Assembly (NCBI RefSeq): GCF_040712315.1
Contig: NC_134017.1
Location: forward strand, 25,276,322 to 25,340,321
Origin: Castanea sativa
Taxonomy: Eukaryota > Streptophyta > Magnoliopsida > Fagales > Fagaceae
DNA length: 64,000 nt
Direction of reading: 5' to 3'
Shown: positions 22,230 to 34,013 of the stretch, in pieces
Layout of the letters: each line of letters begins with the position of its first letter
Numbering within the stretch: the first letter of the stretch is position 1
The notes under the pieces: generated by a model
Databases searched by the model: none
What the model was told of the DNA's origin: nothing
Seen by the model: only the letters and a program-made list of their open reading frames with translations
Made by a program: the position numbers and the translations under genes

Positions 22230-22384
22230 CCACCGCGTACCCTTGGTACGGTGATCACTCCACAAATATAAATACTTATGGAGTGTGGGGGGTAAGGACC
22301 GAGGTTCAAGTCTTCAGGAGAGAGATTCACACATGTATACACTTAGATTAGGTTAGAGCAAAATTTCTATTTTGTATCAAAAAA
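22230..22384 (+). mobile_element. SINE with 17-bp target duplication
   Basis: A 155-bp tRNA-derived element with a B-box-like GAGGTTCAAGTC (22303-22314) and an A tail (TATCAAAAAAA). The 17-bp flank AATATCCATTTGACCCA occurs at 22213-22229 and 22385-22401. The long perfect duplication indicates a recent insertion into the degenerate minisatellite zone. Confidence 0.85.
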
Positions 22385-22675
22385 AATATCCATTTGACCC
22401 AATTAATAATTGGGTGGGTTTGGGTCTCATTTAAGTGGATGGGTTTGGATGGGCAAATGGGTTTAGATTGATTTTGCCACCCCTAACCAAATTTGACTGA
22501 AATTGATCGAAGTAGACCAAATGGACCCAATTAAACTAAAGTAGATCAAATAAAGTTTTAAAAATCATAATGATTCATCAATATAAAGTAGAATTGCAAG
22601 AAAGAATAAAAAATGAAGAGAGAGAATAACCACTTTTTAAGAGAGAATGCAAGAGAGAATAATAAAAAAAAAAAT

Positions 22676-23600
22676 CAAAAGCTACCATGACATTATTAGT
22701 TAGTAATCTACCATGAACAAAAGCACTCTGACTATCTCTAATAATTGTTGGCAAAATCTTTTTCAACCTATTAGCCAGAGTTTTGGAAGCAAGTTTATAC
22801 ACAGCATTACAAAGGCTTATAGGACGATAATCAGTAACAAGCTCTGGGTTTTTCATTTTCAGGCCCAAAACAATTTGGGTTTCATTAAATTTAGGTGGAT
22901 AGATACCAAAATTCAAAAACTCCAGCATTGTTTTAGTAACCACCCACCCAACAGTAGGCCAAAAATGCTAGAAAAATGAAGGAAGCATCCAGTCTAGGCT
23001 TGGTGCTTTTAAAGGATACATTTGTTTAAGGGCTTTACATACCTCAGATTCCTAGAAATCCCCTGTAAGCATTTGGTTCATGGTTGTTGAAACTTTAGGC
23101 TGAACAACAGATAGAATTTCAGTAAAATCCGTGGAATTCGAAGAATGGAACAATTCATAATAGTATTTGAGCACCACCTTCTCTATTTCTTTCTAATCCT
23201 TTGCCCATCTATCATATGGGCCCATAATTCCCTCAATATAGTTTTTTTGGAACCATGTGGACGCTTTAGAAAGGTAAAAGCATGTGTTTTTATCACCTGA
23301 CTGAATCCAACTTTATCTAGATCTTTAGTGCCACATTGCTTCTGCCTTATCTCTCCAGCAATTCAATTCCACCCTAGTCTCCTCATAGAAGCAATAACTT
23401 TAGGCATGACACTTTCAAGTTCCAACCATTCTAAATGTTTTTGAAATCTAGTCAAATTATTCCCCATGTGACCAACCACAGATTTATTCCACATCTCTAA
23501 TTTTATGCGATAGTTATCCAAACACTTCACCATAGGAAAATCTGAACCCATGGTTGAAGCCTCCTACTGCAAGTAATTTTATTTCCATGGTAGTTGGCAT
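22676..23600 (-). mobile_element. L1-type LINE remnant (linker and RT N-part)
   Basis: Read on the minus strand from about 23560 down. It has KCLDNYRIKLEMWNKSVVGH, then RVELNCWRDKAEAMW, then SGDKNT.FY, then the RT core start NPELVTDYRPISLCNAVYKL and AFVHGRLLTNNVM. These are the conserved blocks between endonuclease and RT of plant L1 LINEs. Several in-frame stops are present. It ends abruptly at 22676, before the YADD catalytic motif, so the catalytic core is missing. Confidence 0.8.
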
Positions 23601-24132
23601 AGTCATCTCTCGCTACTTGTGAACATTGTTTAGTTTTTATTTTTATTTTTATTGAACATACTTAACTAGTATCCTCTAGTATATATAAAAAAGATTACAA
23701 TATGAAAAACATACATGAACTAAATGGGTGATCTAAAGATTTAGAAAAAGTTGTTCTCCACTAATGAACATACATAGCCTAAGTACCAAAAACTACTCAG
23801 AAATATTGTGTGAGACAAAACTAGTAAAATTGGGTACAAGTAGAAAAATAGAGTACATTGGATAAAATTGGGTACATTATTTAGCTTTTTAACTAATATT
23901 TCTCTTCACTTCCATGCAATAATGTAGTACTCACTTTCTGGTTGGTCGTGTGCCAGCTCGCTAGATACCTTAGGATTATGTAGTGCTTTGTAGTATGCGT
24001 TGGACAAATAGAATCTACTTTTAAGGTTCATGGGTTTGATTAAATCATAGTTCCTCTCTCGTTGTGATTAGGCATTATTAGTTTGGACCCTTCTAGTAGT
24101 TTTTCTTGGGAAAACTTACGATACCATTATTA

Positions 24133-24384
24133 CTAAATGTTCATATTCCTTTGGAGTATAGTTTTTGTAGATGCTGAAGTTCTAGGATTGAATGTAAATT
24201 TAAACCCAATGTTGATTCTGAATCTTTTTATATATTCATCTAGTTGATTCTTACCAAAATTCTTATTGCAATCAAATATGCAATTCTTATTTAACCATCT
24301 GTAATCTATGACCACTATTTTCATTTTTCTATTTTCACATGATTTTCTACAAAGAATGGTGGTGTGAGGACTCTTATTTAACAT
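24133..24384 (-). pseudogene. Possible pararetrovirus-like RT scrap
   Basis: A short minus-strand open stretch includes RKSCENRKMKIVVIDYRWLN and KNCIFDCN. This resembles the start of the reverse-transcriptase domain in Caulimoviridae and some Ty3 elements (basic residues, then DYR.LN.N). The expected YxDD region and protease are absent and later residues do not fit. Either an old endogenous pararetrovirus fragment or a decayed Ty3 scrap; low certainty. Confidence 0.25.
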
Positions 24385-24472
24385 TATAAAAAATTAACCT
24401 ACAAAAATTAAAGTTGGTACCCAAATATTTGAGTCATTCCTATGGCACTCTTAAAAAAATAATTGGTTAATT

Positions 24473-24780
24473 TTGTATTTGAGATATGGGCTATGCTCTT
24501 TTATCACTTTCATAGACTTTCGGATTGTTATCGGCTCTTCCCTATTTTCCCAAGAAAATAGAGAGGGAAAGAAAATTTGGCCAAAAATGGCACCGCGACT
24601 ATTGAAGTTTCACATTGGCAGTATCTCACATCTGCTTCATAGCACACCAGCTTGTCTTTTCTTCTCTTTCCAAAACTCCAAAGCTTTCCATACACTCTCC
24701 ATTTCATTTTATGTGGATTTGTGGTCTGATTATTGCTTTTTTCTTTTTAAAAATGATTTCGGTGAGATGGGTTAAAGCCT
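24473..24780 (+). other. Open stretch, possible transit-peptide exon, unrecognised
   Basis: The open frame from ATG at 24587 (MAPRLLKFHIGSISHLLHST) is Ser/Leu/Arg-rich with few acids, as in organelle targeting peptides. It is followed at about 24845 by a GTAAGC donor-like site. No downstream exon identified; may be chance. Confidence 0.2.
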
Positions 24781-25109
24781 AAATTCAGGCTCTTTAGAAG
24801 CTATGTTGTTGCAAGTTTAGGGAAGATTCAACCACCAAGGAAGTAAGCTTTTCTAGCTCCAATAATAGTTTTTTAACTTGTTATTATTTTTCAGTACTTT
24901 AAAATGTGAAGTATACACATAATGTCCATAATTTCAAGCATGATTTCCACTTTTTTTTTATTGATGTCTGCATTTAAAATGTGTACAAATGATGTGTACA
25001 GAAAATCCCCTAATTTTGACTGCTTCTAGCTTCTAATTCACAATCTTGCTTGGATTTTGTATTGATTATTCTCTAGGCATTGAATGGAAAGTCTAGGCTT
25101 TTGTCTAGT

Positions 25110-26400
25110 ATAAGATTAGGATCAAGTTACACTTGGGTAACTATTTGCAATGTTACACCACTTCATAAATTTTTATTACATTGAATAATTCCACTGTTAA
25201 ATCACAAATTTTCTTTGTTCTTAATATGCACGCCAAATTTCCTGTTAATTGGATTTTATTTACTATCTTATTGTTATTTTAAAAGTTAAACATACATGAA
25301 ATTTAACATTTTACGATGAGATAGTAATTAATCTTTGATCATCTTGATATTCAGCAAGCAAGAGTATAACAAGGCAATGTAATCCAAAGAGTTACACTAA
25401 GTCTATATATATACACACACATAAATTTTTTATTTTGAATGGTTAGACACGCACATACATACATATATATTGGTGAATCACGATGTTATTGAACCTATGA
25501 CCTTACCCTCCATGCCATACTCGGAGGGTAGTGACTAAGCTTGTTGATGATTTGTGATAAAATTGCCTCAATTTTGCCAATTAGATGTTCAATAGTGGAA
25601 AGGAAAAATACGAAAACAATTGTAGGCTTAGTTAGTGGTTGCCCAAAGTGGGAGTTTTGTGCACTAGGACTAAAGCTGGGTTTGGATGCAAATGAGAAGA
25701 CAGATGTTTGCGTCTGTGTTTTCCCTTTATTTTTTAAGCGCGTTCTATGGCTAGAATGCTTTTCCAGTGGGCCCCGTGCACTAATCACGGGACCCATAAA
25801 CCTCTTTTTTCACCAAAAATTTCATTAAAAATGGATCCCAATGCATTATTCACACATTTAAATTTTATTTTACTATAGTATTTTTAGTTTTCAGTTTTCA
25901 GCAAAATAAGCGGTATCCAAATACACCTTAAAACATTTTTTGCAATAATGAAACGTGTGAAGATTTTTGTTAAAAACGAAACCCAAAATAGAATATATCA
26001 ATTTGGTGATGATGGTGGTAGTAGTGGAGTGGCAAAGGCATAGTTTACACAAATAGAGATAGTGGTGGTGGTAGTCATCCTAGAGGAAATTCTTGTGATA
26101 TGTTCTGAACGGGTAGTACGTAAAGTTTGTTGAAGGTCCATAGCCAACTTAAAAAATTATGGGACTAAGGCTTTGTGGTTAATGTTGTTTATGATATATA
26201 GGGTAGTGTTGGTTGTTAATGGTTACAATGACCAATGATGGTGGAGGTGATGTAGTTGATGCTTATGTGGCCACTTTTTGGTATAAATTTTTATAGTGGT
26301 GGCAGTCTCATTAGATTCATGGAGTAGGTGGTGGTGATGTCATTGTGGTTGTTAATGAAACTACGGTGTAGAGCATTAGCAAAAAAATATTTTTGTTTTG
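25110..26400. repeat. Tandem duplication unit 1 (1.3 kb)
   Basis: Aligns with 26430-28640 minus the hAT element. Landmarks are the AAGATTAGGATCAAGTTA start, the ACACAC microsatellite near 25420, the GGCAAAGGCATAGTTTACACAAAT block and the final TGTGGTTGTTAATGAAAC block. Unit 1 has its own ~260-bp insertion at 25671-25930. No coding is apparent. Confidence 0.8.
25671..25930. mobile_element. MITE inside tandem unit 1
   Basis: Absent from the corresponding place in unit 2 (about 27020). Ends are an imperfect inverted pair (TAAAGCTGGGTTTGGATGC / GGTATCCAAATACACCTTA). The TTTTCAGCAAAATAAGCGG end is typical of an abundant tree-genome MITE; that family recollection is weak. Target duplication not resolved. 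Confidence 0.6.
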
Positions 26401-26429
26401 AGTGAAAGAAACTTTTCTCTCCTTTCTCT

Positions 26430-28640
26430 AGTGCAAGATTAGGAACAAGTTATACTTGGTAACTATTTACGATGTTACAACATTTCATAAATTTTTATTA
26501 GATTGAAGAATTCCATTGTTAAATCACACAATTTTGTTGTTCTTGATATGTTCATGAAATTTCTTGTTGATCGGATTTTATTTACCATCTTATATAGTTA
26601 TTTTAAAGTTAAAAATACTTGAAAATTAACATTTTTTATGATGAGATAGTAATTAATTTCCAATCATCTAGATATTCTGCAATCATGAGTATAACAAGGC
26701 AATCTAATCCTAACATTGTTGATGGAGTGATGTAACATTGCAAAAAGTTACCCTAGGTCTATATATAAGCACATATACATTTTTTATTTTGATTGGTTAG
26801 TCACACACACACACACACACACATATATATTGGAGAATTATGATGCTCTTGAATGTATGACCTCACCCTCCACACCATACTTGGTGGGAAGTAACTAAGC
26901 TAGTTGATAATATGTGATAAAATCATCTCAATTTTGCCAATTAGAAGTCAATAGAGTGGAAAGGAGAAACATAAACAATTGTAGGCTTAGTGGTAACCCA
27001 AAGTGAGAGTTTTGAGCACTGGATAAAACATTTTTTGTAATATTGAAAAGTGTGAAGATTTTCGTTAAAAATGAATCCAAAATGGAATATTTCAATTTGG
27101 TGATGATGATAATGGTGATGGCAACAGTGGATTGACAATGGCATAGTTTGCACAAATGGAGGCAGTGGTTAGACATGGCAAATGGGGTGGGTCGAGTTGG
27201 GTCAATCGGGTTGCGGGTAAAAAACGAGTTATTTTAAGCGGGTTAAAAACAGGTTGGGGTCAATCAAGTTGCGGGTCGAGTTGGGTTGGGTTGACCTATA
27301 TTTTTCACATGATTTTTTTTTTAATTTATAAAGAAAACATGTATTTGCCATTTGAAAAGTCATGCAACAAAATACTTGATGTAAAATACATTAGTTTGAA
27401 TTCTCCACTTATATCAAGAATGAACTTAGTTAAACTTATTAATACTTATTCAATAATTTTAATATAATACAAATCCCAACATTGCTAATTAAAACAAAAT
27501 AACACAAAGATAAGTAAAACAAATACGCAAGTTTTATTTCTATGTAATATCAACATCTCAAAATATAAAACAAAATTACAAATGACCTATTGAATAATTC
27601 ATTTGACAAAGAATATAAGAAATTTACAATTTTGAAAATTAATTTTATAATCTATTATCAATTGTGGTTGACACTCTATTTCAATTTGAGAATATACATT
27701 AAAGTTTGATTGTTTACTTATTTATATATTGTCTTTTTTTAAAATTTCATATTATTGTTAAGCAACACACACTCTAGGAAATATCGTAATTTATTTTGAA
27801 AAGTCGTTTATTTTGGACATAAATTATTAAAAATAGGTTTAAGCATTCATAATTTATGCTAACTTGATACTTTAGCTTTGCTATTTTCACACTTATAAAT
27901 GTTTCTCATACATGTCTACAATTTTAAATCTATATTTTTAACTCTACTGTAATTAGATTATCTTGGCATGTACTTTACTATTGGATATCTAAAAATCTTT
28001 ACTCATTATAGAATGCTCTACCATTCATCATTCAATTCATTTGCATGCAGTTATGTAAATGTCTCAATTGTTCCTTAAAGTTCACAATAAACAATTAAAC
28101 TAATATTATCTTTTTTTTTTAACAAAAAAATTTGTTTAAAAATGGTTCAGGTCACGGGTCGGGTCGGGTTGGGTCGGGTTGACCTGCAAAAAACATAAGT
28201 CAACCCGTCTTTGCTTCAAGTCAAAAAAATCATATTTGAGTTGAGTATTTTTCGGGTCGGGTTAGAAAATTCTGACCTGTTTTGCCATGTCTAGCAGTGG
28301 TGGTAGTAGTCATCCTAGAGGAAATGCTTGTGATATCTTCAGAAGGGGAGGTACATAAAGTTTGTTGAGGGTCCATAGCCAACCTCAAAAAATATGGGAC
28401 TTAGGCTTGGTTGTTGTTGATGACATATATGGTGGTGTTGGTTGTTAATGGTTGCAATGACAACGATGGTGGAGCGATGTAGTTGATGTTTATATTTTCA
28501 CTTCCTTGCATAATTTTCATAGTTGTGGCAGTCTCATTAGATTCAAGGAGTAGGTGGTGGTGATGTCATTGTGGTTGTTGATGAAACTGGTGGTGTTAAG
28601 CATAAGAAAAAAATACTTGTTTTGAGTAAAATAAAATTTT
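26430..28640. repeat. Tandem duplication unit 2, interrupted by hAT element
   Basis: Second copy of 25110-26400, split at 27169/28294 by the hAT element. Includes a (AC)n microsatellite at 26803-26821. Confidence 0.8.
27170..28293. mobile_element. hAT-type non-autonomous element, 1124 bp
   Basis: Ends TAGACATGGCAAA / TTTGCCATGTCTA form a 13-bp inverted pair, flanked by the 8-bp duplication GCAGTGGT (27162-27169, 28294-28301). The paralogous unit at about 26050 shows the empty site. Subterminal GGGTCGGGTTG-type repeats on both sides (27187-27295, 28150-28265) are typical binding-site clusters. The AT-rich middle has no transposase. Confidence 0.9.
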
Positions 28641-29942
28641 CCTTCTTTTGGTTGTGAGAAAGTCCTTTATTAAGACCACTTCTTCCCCATTCACGGAACT
28701 GAATAGAACTTATATTTAATATGTTGTTAAAGAAGCTTCTGTTTTATTTTCATTTTTAGGCTAGATTTCTTTGTTAGTGTAGATGCAATTTTTCTACATT
28801 TACCCAAAAATTATTAATTTGATGATCCTCCCACGTCCACTTTTTTATAAGAACTATTGATCATTAAAGATTTTATTGGTAATAACTAATGACTTATTTA
28901 AGTGGTTGACAAAATTTATCGAGATGAACAAATTTAATATACTTTTTTGAACTCCCCCAAAAAGTCAATTTGGTGACTTTGAATCTTTTATTCATCTCAA
29001 TTCTCCTGGTAAGCTTTCAAACAGTGGTAGAAAATGTAGTTTTCTATTTTTTTGATTGGTTGCTTCCAACCCATCCTTCATCTATTAGCATGGGAGATTT
29101 GAAGTATCAAGTGATTGTATGTTGTATTTTTGATAGTCGCAAGTTGTAGTAATTAAGGGATAATGTTTTTAGATTCTATATGGTAAAGATGTGGAAATAC
29201 AAAGCAAGAATTTTGTATTGGCCATGGAATCCGAATAATTTGGTTGATCATAGCAACGATTTAATTATCTCTTTATTTTGTTGAGCCTTAATTTAAATTT
29301 ACTAATTTTCTCTTCCTTCCTATTTTTTACCTTCATCAAACTGGTGTTGCCTAATTTATTTTAGGTTGAAAAACTTAAGTGAAAGGACTCGGTTAGGTAT
29401 CCTGTACCTTTATGCCAATAACCACGTTATGGATCATTTTATTTATGTGCTTCATTTATATTTTAATGATGTTAATGTTGTTCTTGTCACAATTGTTGAC
29501 CTATGCACTTAGCTTTATCCTTCATGAATTAGTAAAGAAAGTTCTGGAAATATTTCTTATCTTGGTTGTATTCAATGTTAATTGTGCACTAAAGTATGAT
29601 GATGTTGAAGGATTACTATGTTTTGCTAATGTTTTGTTCTAGATTGACTAGCTAATGCAATTGTTTGGTAGTATCCTATAATAGAAATGTGATACTTGGT
29701 TCCCTGTTCTATGTACTATAAGCTCAATAAACAGACAACATGGGAGAGATTACTAAAAGAGTAAAAGTCCTCAATGACATGCTCACTGAAAAGCGGTTCT
29801 CTTTAAAGGTAGAAGTTGATTAACACACCGTAATTGCGAATTCAAATTCTTTTTTAGCAGTTAGGATTTCTGCTTCTTTCCTATCTCGAACTACATCACC
29901 TTTTTGAACATAAAGCAACGAGTTGCTCATCTTGATTGTCTC
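28640..29942. other. AT-rich intergenic sequence
   Basis: No gene supported. A hydrophobic open stretch at 29412-29642 has no recognised domain and looks like chance. Confidence 0.4.
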
Positions 29943-30535
29943 TGTTAGTACATTTTAAATTAAATATGTTTAAACTCAAAATAATTGAAGATGAATAAAG
30001 AGATGAGTTATTATTTGTTAAAGAAAGAGTTACTTGTATGTAAGTTAGATTAAATAAATTAAGAGAAGTTTTTCTAAATTAATAAATAACATGTAGGTTA
30101 TGTGAAGGGTTGGAAGACTATATATATGGCTATGCTATGGACTAATTTCATATCAAGAGTGAATGAAGAGAAATAGTTAAAAGCAAAGAGTATTATGTGA
30201 GAGAGTGAATTCAATAAAATTCCTAAATACTTGAAAGATTTCGGACCAAAGAAAGGTGTTCTTTCTGGTGGAGCTTTGGGCTTAAACACTTTGTGCAGAA
30301 GTTGTTCTAGCCATACAACATTTGTTAGGCTGTTGTATCTTGGGAGAGACAAGTTAGAGAAGGTCTGCACCGGTTACAAAGATTAGCCAACCAAGAGCTT
30401 GAATCTCCTTAAAGAGAGCGAGTGCCGCGTTTCAGTCTAAATAATGTTGTGTTCATCTCTTCAAATTAATAATATTCAGCGTATTATTCAGTTTCTCTTT
30501 GTGTTGTTTCCATTATTATTGTGTTTGCACCAACA
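29943..30535. mobile_element. Probable solo LTR, 593 bp
   Basis: Starts TGTTAGTACA, ends TTTGCACCAACA, so the ends form an imperfect TGTTRG/CYAACA pair as in many Copia LTRs. Flanks GTCTC (29938-29942) and ATCTC (30536-30540) match at 4 of 5. A TATATATAT box lies at 30118-30127. No internal domains are attached. Confidence 0.6.
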
Positions 30536-31068
30536 ATCTCAAATAACAACAATGACACCTAAGGATTGATCATCAGTGAACACTGTTCCATTGCATGTTG
30601 TACTAGAAGGAGAGGCTTAGCACATTGGCCACCCCGCTTATCACCTTGTTTAGTTGATGCCAAATGATCCATACTTGTATTACAAAATACTCCAATTCAT
30701 GCTTTAACTCATACAATTGAGTAAAATAGAAATTCAGTTTAATTTTAATATTGACCATATCATCTTTGAAATAATAATTCGAAATTAAATTCATGCCAAT
30801 GAGGTCTAACTTGACTGGGATTAGGATTTTTTAGAGTTTTTAGGTTAATTCACTATGAAGTTCTTAAAATCTTATTTATCAATTTGGAATTAGTTGATAA
30901 GATGTGCCCATATCATCAAAATTTTAAATAGATACCCAAAGGTTTTTTTTTTCCAAAAATAAATGGATTAGTGTGTAGGTAACTTATCAATAAATAAAAG
31001 CTTTAAAAAAAATAAAAGCAAAGTTCAATTTTGTAATCTTCTCATTTATTTATTGGGGAATAATGGGA

Positions 31069-31285
31069 AATTACACTTCCCCCTAAACTAATGGTTGTGT
31101 AACACTTTACACCTTACCGTCTATTTGGCAATTAAGTTGGATAGAGAAAGTCATGTGAGTCACGCGCGTGACTTATTTTTCCAACCAACTTAACTACCAA
31201 ATAGACGGCAAGGTACAGAATGTCACACAAGCATTAGTTTAGAGGGGTGATCATGCATTCTTATAATTCAAGGGGGTAATTGTAA
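31069..31285. mobile_element. Long-hairpin MITE
   Basis: Two ~80-bp arms pair nearly throughout (CCGTCTATTTGG...TTAAGTTGG against CCAACTTAA..CCAAATAGACGG; TAAACTAATG..TGTGTAACA against TGTCACACAAGCATTAGTTTA). The loop contains the self-complementary GTCACGCGCGTGAC (31159-31172). Transcription would give one long stem, a possible small-RNA source; that role is inferred. Confidence 0.75.
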
Positions 31286-31289
31286 ATGA

Positions 31290-32687
31290 AGGTATAGACT
31301 ATAAGAGTAAACTGTTAATTATGTATGAAAAATGAGTTTATGGATCGAATGGTAAACAATATTCTATTGGTAAATAAAATTCTATTGACAGGAAGACATG
31401 AGTGTTAATGAAATAGAGAACATTAAATACCACAACCAAATTATTAATTCAAAAAACAATTATTAGATAGTGTAATATTACTTAAATTTATACAAAATTT
31501 AACTTACACCTTTTTATATGTTTTCCATAGGTGGAACATTTTTGCAAAATAATCAAATAATTAATGCTAAAGGGTTTAGCAAAAGAATCTAAAGGTTTCT
31601 CACAATATTTATTTGTTTTTGAATTGTGGAATTCTCACATTATTAAGGAGTAAAAAGGAGTGAGGCTAATTATTACAAAATTTATTTTATAGAACAATAA
31701 GCTGGTTATAAAAAATAAATATATAAATCAAAAAAATGAGTAAGAAAATAATAAAATGATATATCAAATTTTAAAACATAAAATAAAAAGTTACTGAAAA
31801 TAGTAATTTACAAACTATTCTATAATTTTTTGTATCGTAAAAAGGCAAACAAACCATTTAACCCATAATCTTGCTAAATGGGCAAGCTTTTATAATGTTG
31901 ACAACTTTTTTTTATCTCTTTCTAATTAGGTCTTTTATTTAGAAGTGGGAGAGGTCCTTGCTTCTTATCTTTTTTATCTTCTTATCATTATCAATTATTT
32001 CTTTAAAGAATAAAAAAAATTATGTTTCAAAAAAAGGTAATATGCATTAGCTAGTAGAAGCCTTACTTAGGTGATAAGCAAGTCTCTCCACAAAATAATT
32101 AAATGATTTTCTAAGGAAAAAATGCAACTATAATTATGAAGTTTCCAGTGTTTCCTTAAATTTACACTTTAGTATTCTAATACATATATGTGTGTGTGTG
32201 TGTTAATTGAGTTATAATTCTTTTGTATATTGAAACCCTCATTTATTTTGTTGTCAAGGACAATTTTTTAAAGGGAAAAAAATGAAGAAAAAGAGCTTAA
32301 AATCCCTTTGGGTTCTTAGAAAAGCAATAATGAGAAAGTCAAACCCAAAATTCAAATATTTTTTAATATAGGCTATTAGTCCTCTATCATTACAAGCTTA
32401 AGGTGCTAAACAATAGAAAAATAGCACAACACATAAAATGCATAAGCATAGAACTTTTATTTACATATAACAAGAAGGGAAATTTGAGAAAGGTGGTGAG
32501 GGAGAGAAGAAAGACTTGTGTGTACCATTATTTTCTCCCCATGACTTCATAATCTTTAAACATAGAAACTCTTTGTTTGACAACTCACATTTGTGACTTG
32601 CACTTATGTGTAATTTTTTTAATGAGAAAGTTGTCAAATTACTTAAAAAATGATACATCATTATTCCGTTAGACATATAGTCAAGGA

Positions 32688-32742
<55 letters not shown>

Positions 32743-33070
32743 TCTCTTTTTTTGAGAATAACATAGGCAAGGAAATTAACGGATGTTAAACCATAGAACG
32801 AATACTTATTAAACTCAATCGGTCTTGAAAGACCGTAGAGCAAAATAGGATGACTAACTTGATAAGCTCTATACTTGTTTTTTTTTTAAGTAATAATAAA
32901 CAAGTTATGTTACTTATGTATTCTATGTTAAATTTAATGACCAATAATATCAATTTTAGCTCTAGATTTCTTACAAAGAGCACATGTCATAATAAAATAG
33001 AATATTCAATTCAACATAGGCATGTGAAAAGGAAATTGATAATAATTAAAATATAATAATTTAGCTCAAT
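31290..33070. other. AT-rich sequence with microsatellites
   Basis: No gene seen. Contains (TG)n at 32189-32202 and (AT)25 at 32691-32740. Confidence 0.4.
32691..32740. repeat. (AT)25 microsatellite
   Basis: Fifty uninterrupted bases of alternating AT. Confidence 0.95.
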
Positions 33071-33076
33071 GATATC

Positions 33077-33653
33077 TGATGATGCAAGGAAAATCAGTAG
33101 GCTGGATGCTCCGGATTTGAAAAGACCACTCGTTCTCTTATGACCTAAAAAACAAAGGAAAATGATCAAAGGTGACCGGGATCGCCGGCCAAGAACCCTC
33201 CGATGGTAAAGTTAGTTTTTCCTCTTTATCCTTGGAGTTCCAATTTCTTGGGAAAAGTTCAACATACCTTCCACTGGTCTGAATGGCTATTTATATAGTG
33301 TCCTGGGGGCAATTAATGGAATTGTAACCTCCCCTGGATTTCAGGAGGTCCGGGGTTCTTGGATAACTCCCATAACCACCTGATAGTTGCATTTTATCAT
33401 ACAACGGTCATCGGAAGTTATGCATGTATTACGGAATGATGGAGTGTATTTTAGTATTTCAATGTACGTTTTCGTCCACTCGTCCTCGTGTGGACGAGTA
33501 TAGTCAGGACGAGGTGGTCGTCTTCTCAAGACGAGAGACGTGGGTTTGACTCCGTCCATGGATGGCTATGGCATTAGCTCCCGTCTTGATGCTTTCTTCT
33601 GGATGGTTGCTGGTGTGGATGACCGCGGACGATCTGGCGTACATTCCTCATCA
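33077..33653 (-). repeat. 3' LTR of the Tat element
   Basis: 577 bp, TG...CA. Holds a minus-strand TATA box (CACTATATAAATAGC, 33290-33303) and a GGACGAG repeat cluster at 33477-33512. Confidence 0.95.
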
Positions 33654-33668
33654 GTTGCCCCTCGTCCA
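33654..33668 (-). other. Polypurine tract next to 3' LTR
   Basis: On the minus strand GGACGAGGGGCAAC abuts the LTR start TGATGAGG, the position where plus-strand DNA synthesis is primed. Confidence 0.6.
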
Positions 33669-33719
33669 GGGGTCATACAGTGTATCACCAGATTTTAGGA
33701 CGATTTTTTTTTTTGGTGT

Positions 33720-33845
33720 ACCACGTGTCATACTTTCATCGGTGGTTGGCCGCGTCGATTCATTCCTTCGAGGCATGTGCCACGTGTCATTTTTTCATTG
33801 GTCTTGTCATTGTGGATATCGAGACTTTTATACCTATAAATAGTG
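33720..33845 (+). promoter_or_regulatory. Promoter of the antisense gene
   Basis: Two G-box cores (CACGTG at 33722-33727 and 33781-33786) lie in a ~24-bp direct repeat (CCACGTGTCAT..TTTCAT.GGT). A TATA box TATAAATAG follows at 33835-33843. The coding start is 170 bp further on. All sit just inside the element's 3' LTR and point to the right, opposite to gag-pol. Confidence 0.7.
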
Positions 33846-34013
33846 GTTTCCCTCTCGTGCCCCTTTCACTTTTTCAGATTTTCTGTTTTGACATCCTCGT
33901 CCATCGCCTCGTCTAGGAGTGTTCTCAGCGTCTGTAGTGCCTTCCGTCTAGAGCCGGGTATTCCCTTTACTTCAACTTTCAAACTTCCCTTTTTAAGTGC
34001 TAGGATGTCTTAA

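Noticed and set aside
32821..32838. Small hairpin (CGGTCTTGAAAGACCG) as a terminator
   Set aside because: Prokaryotic-type terminators are not expected here; no transcript context.
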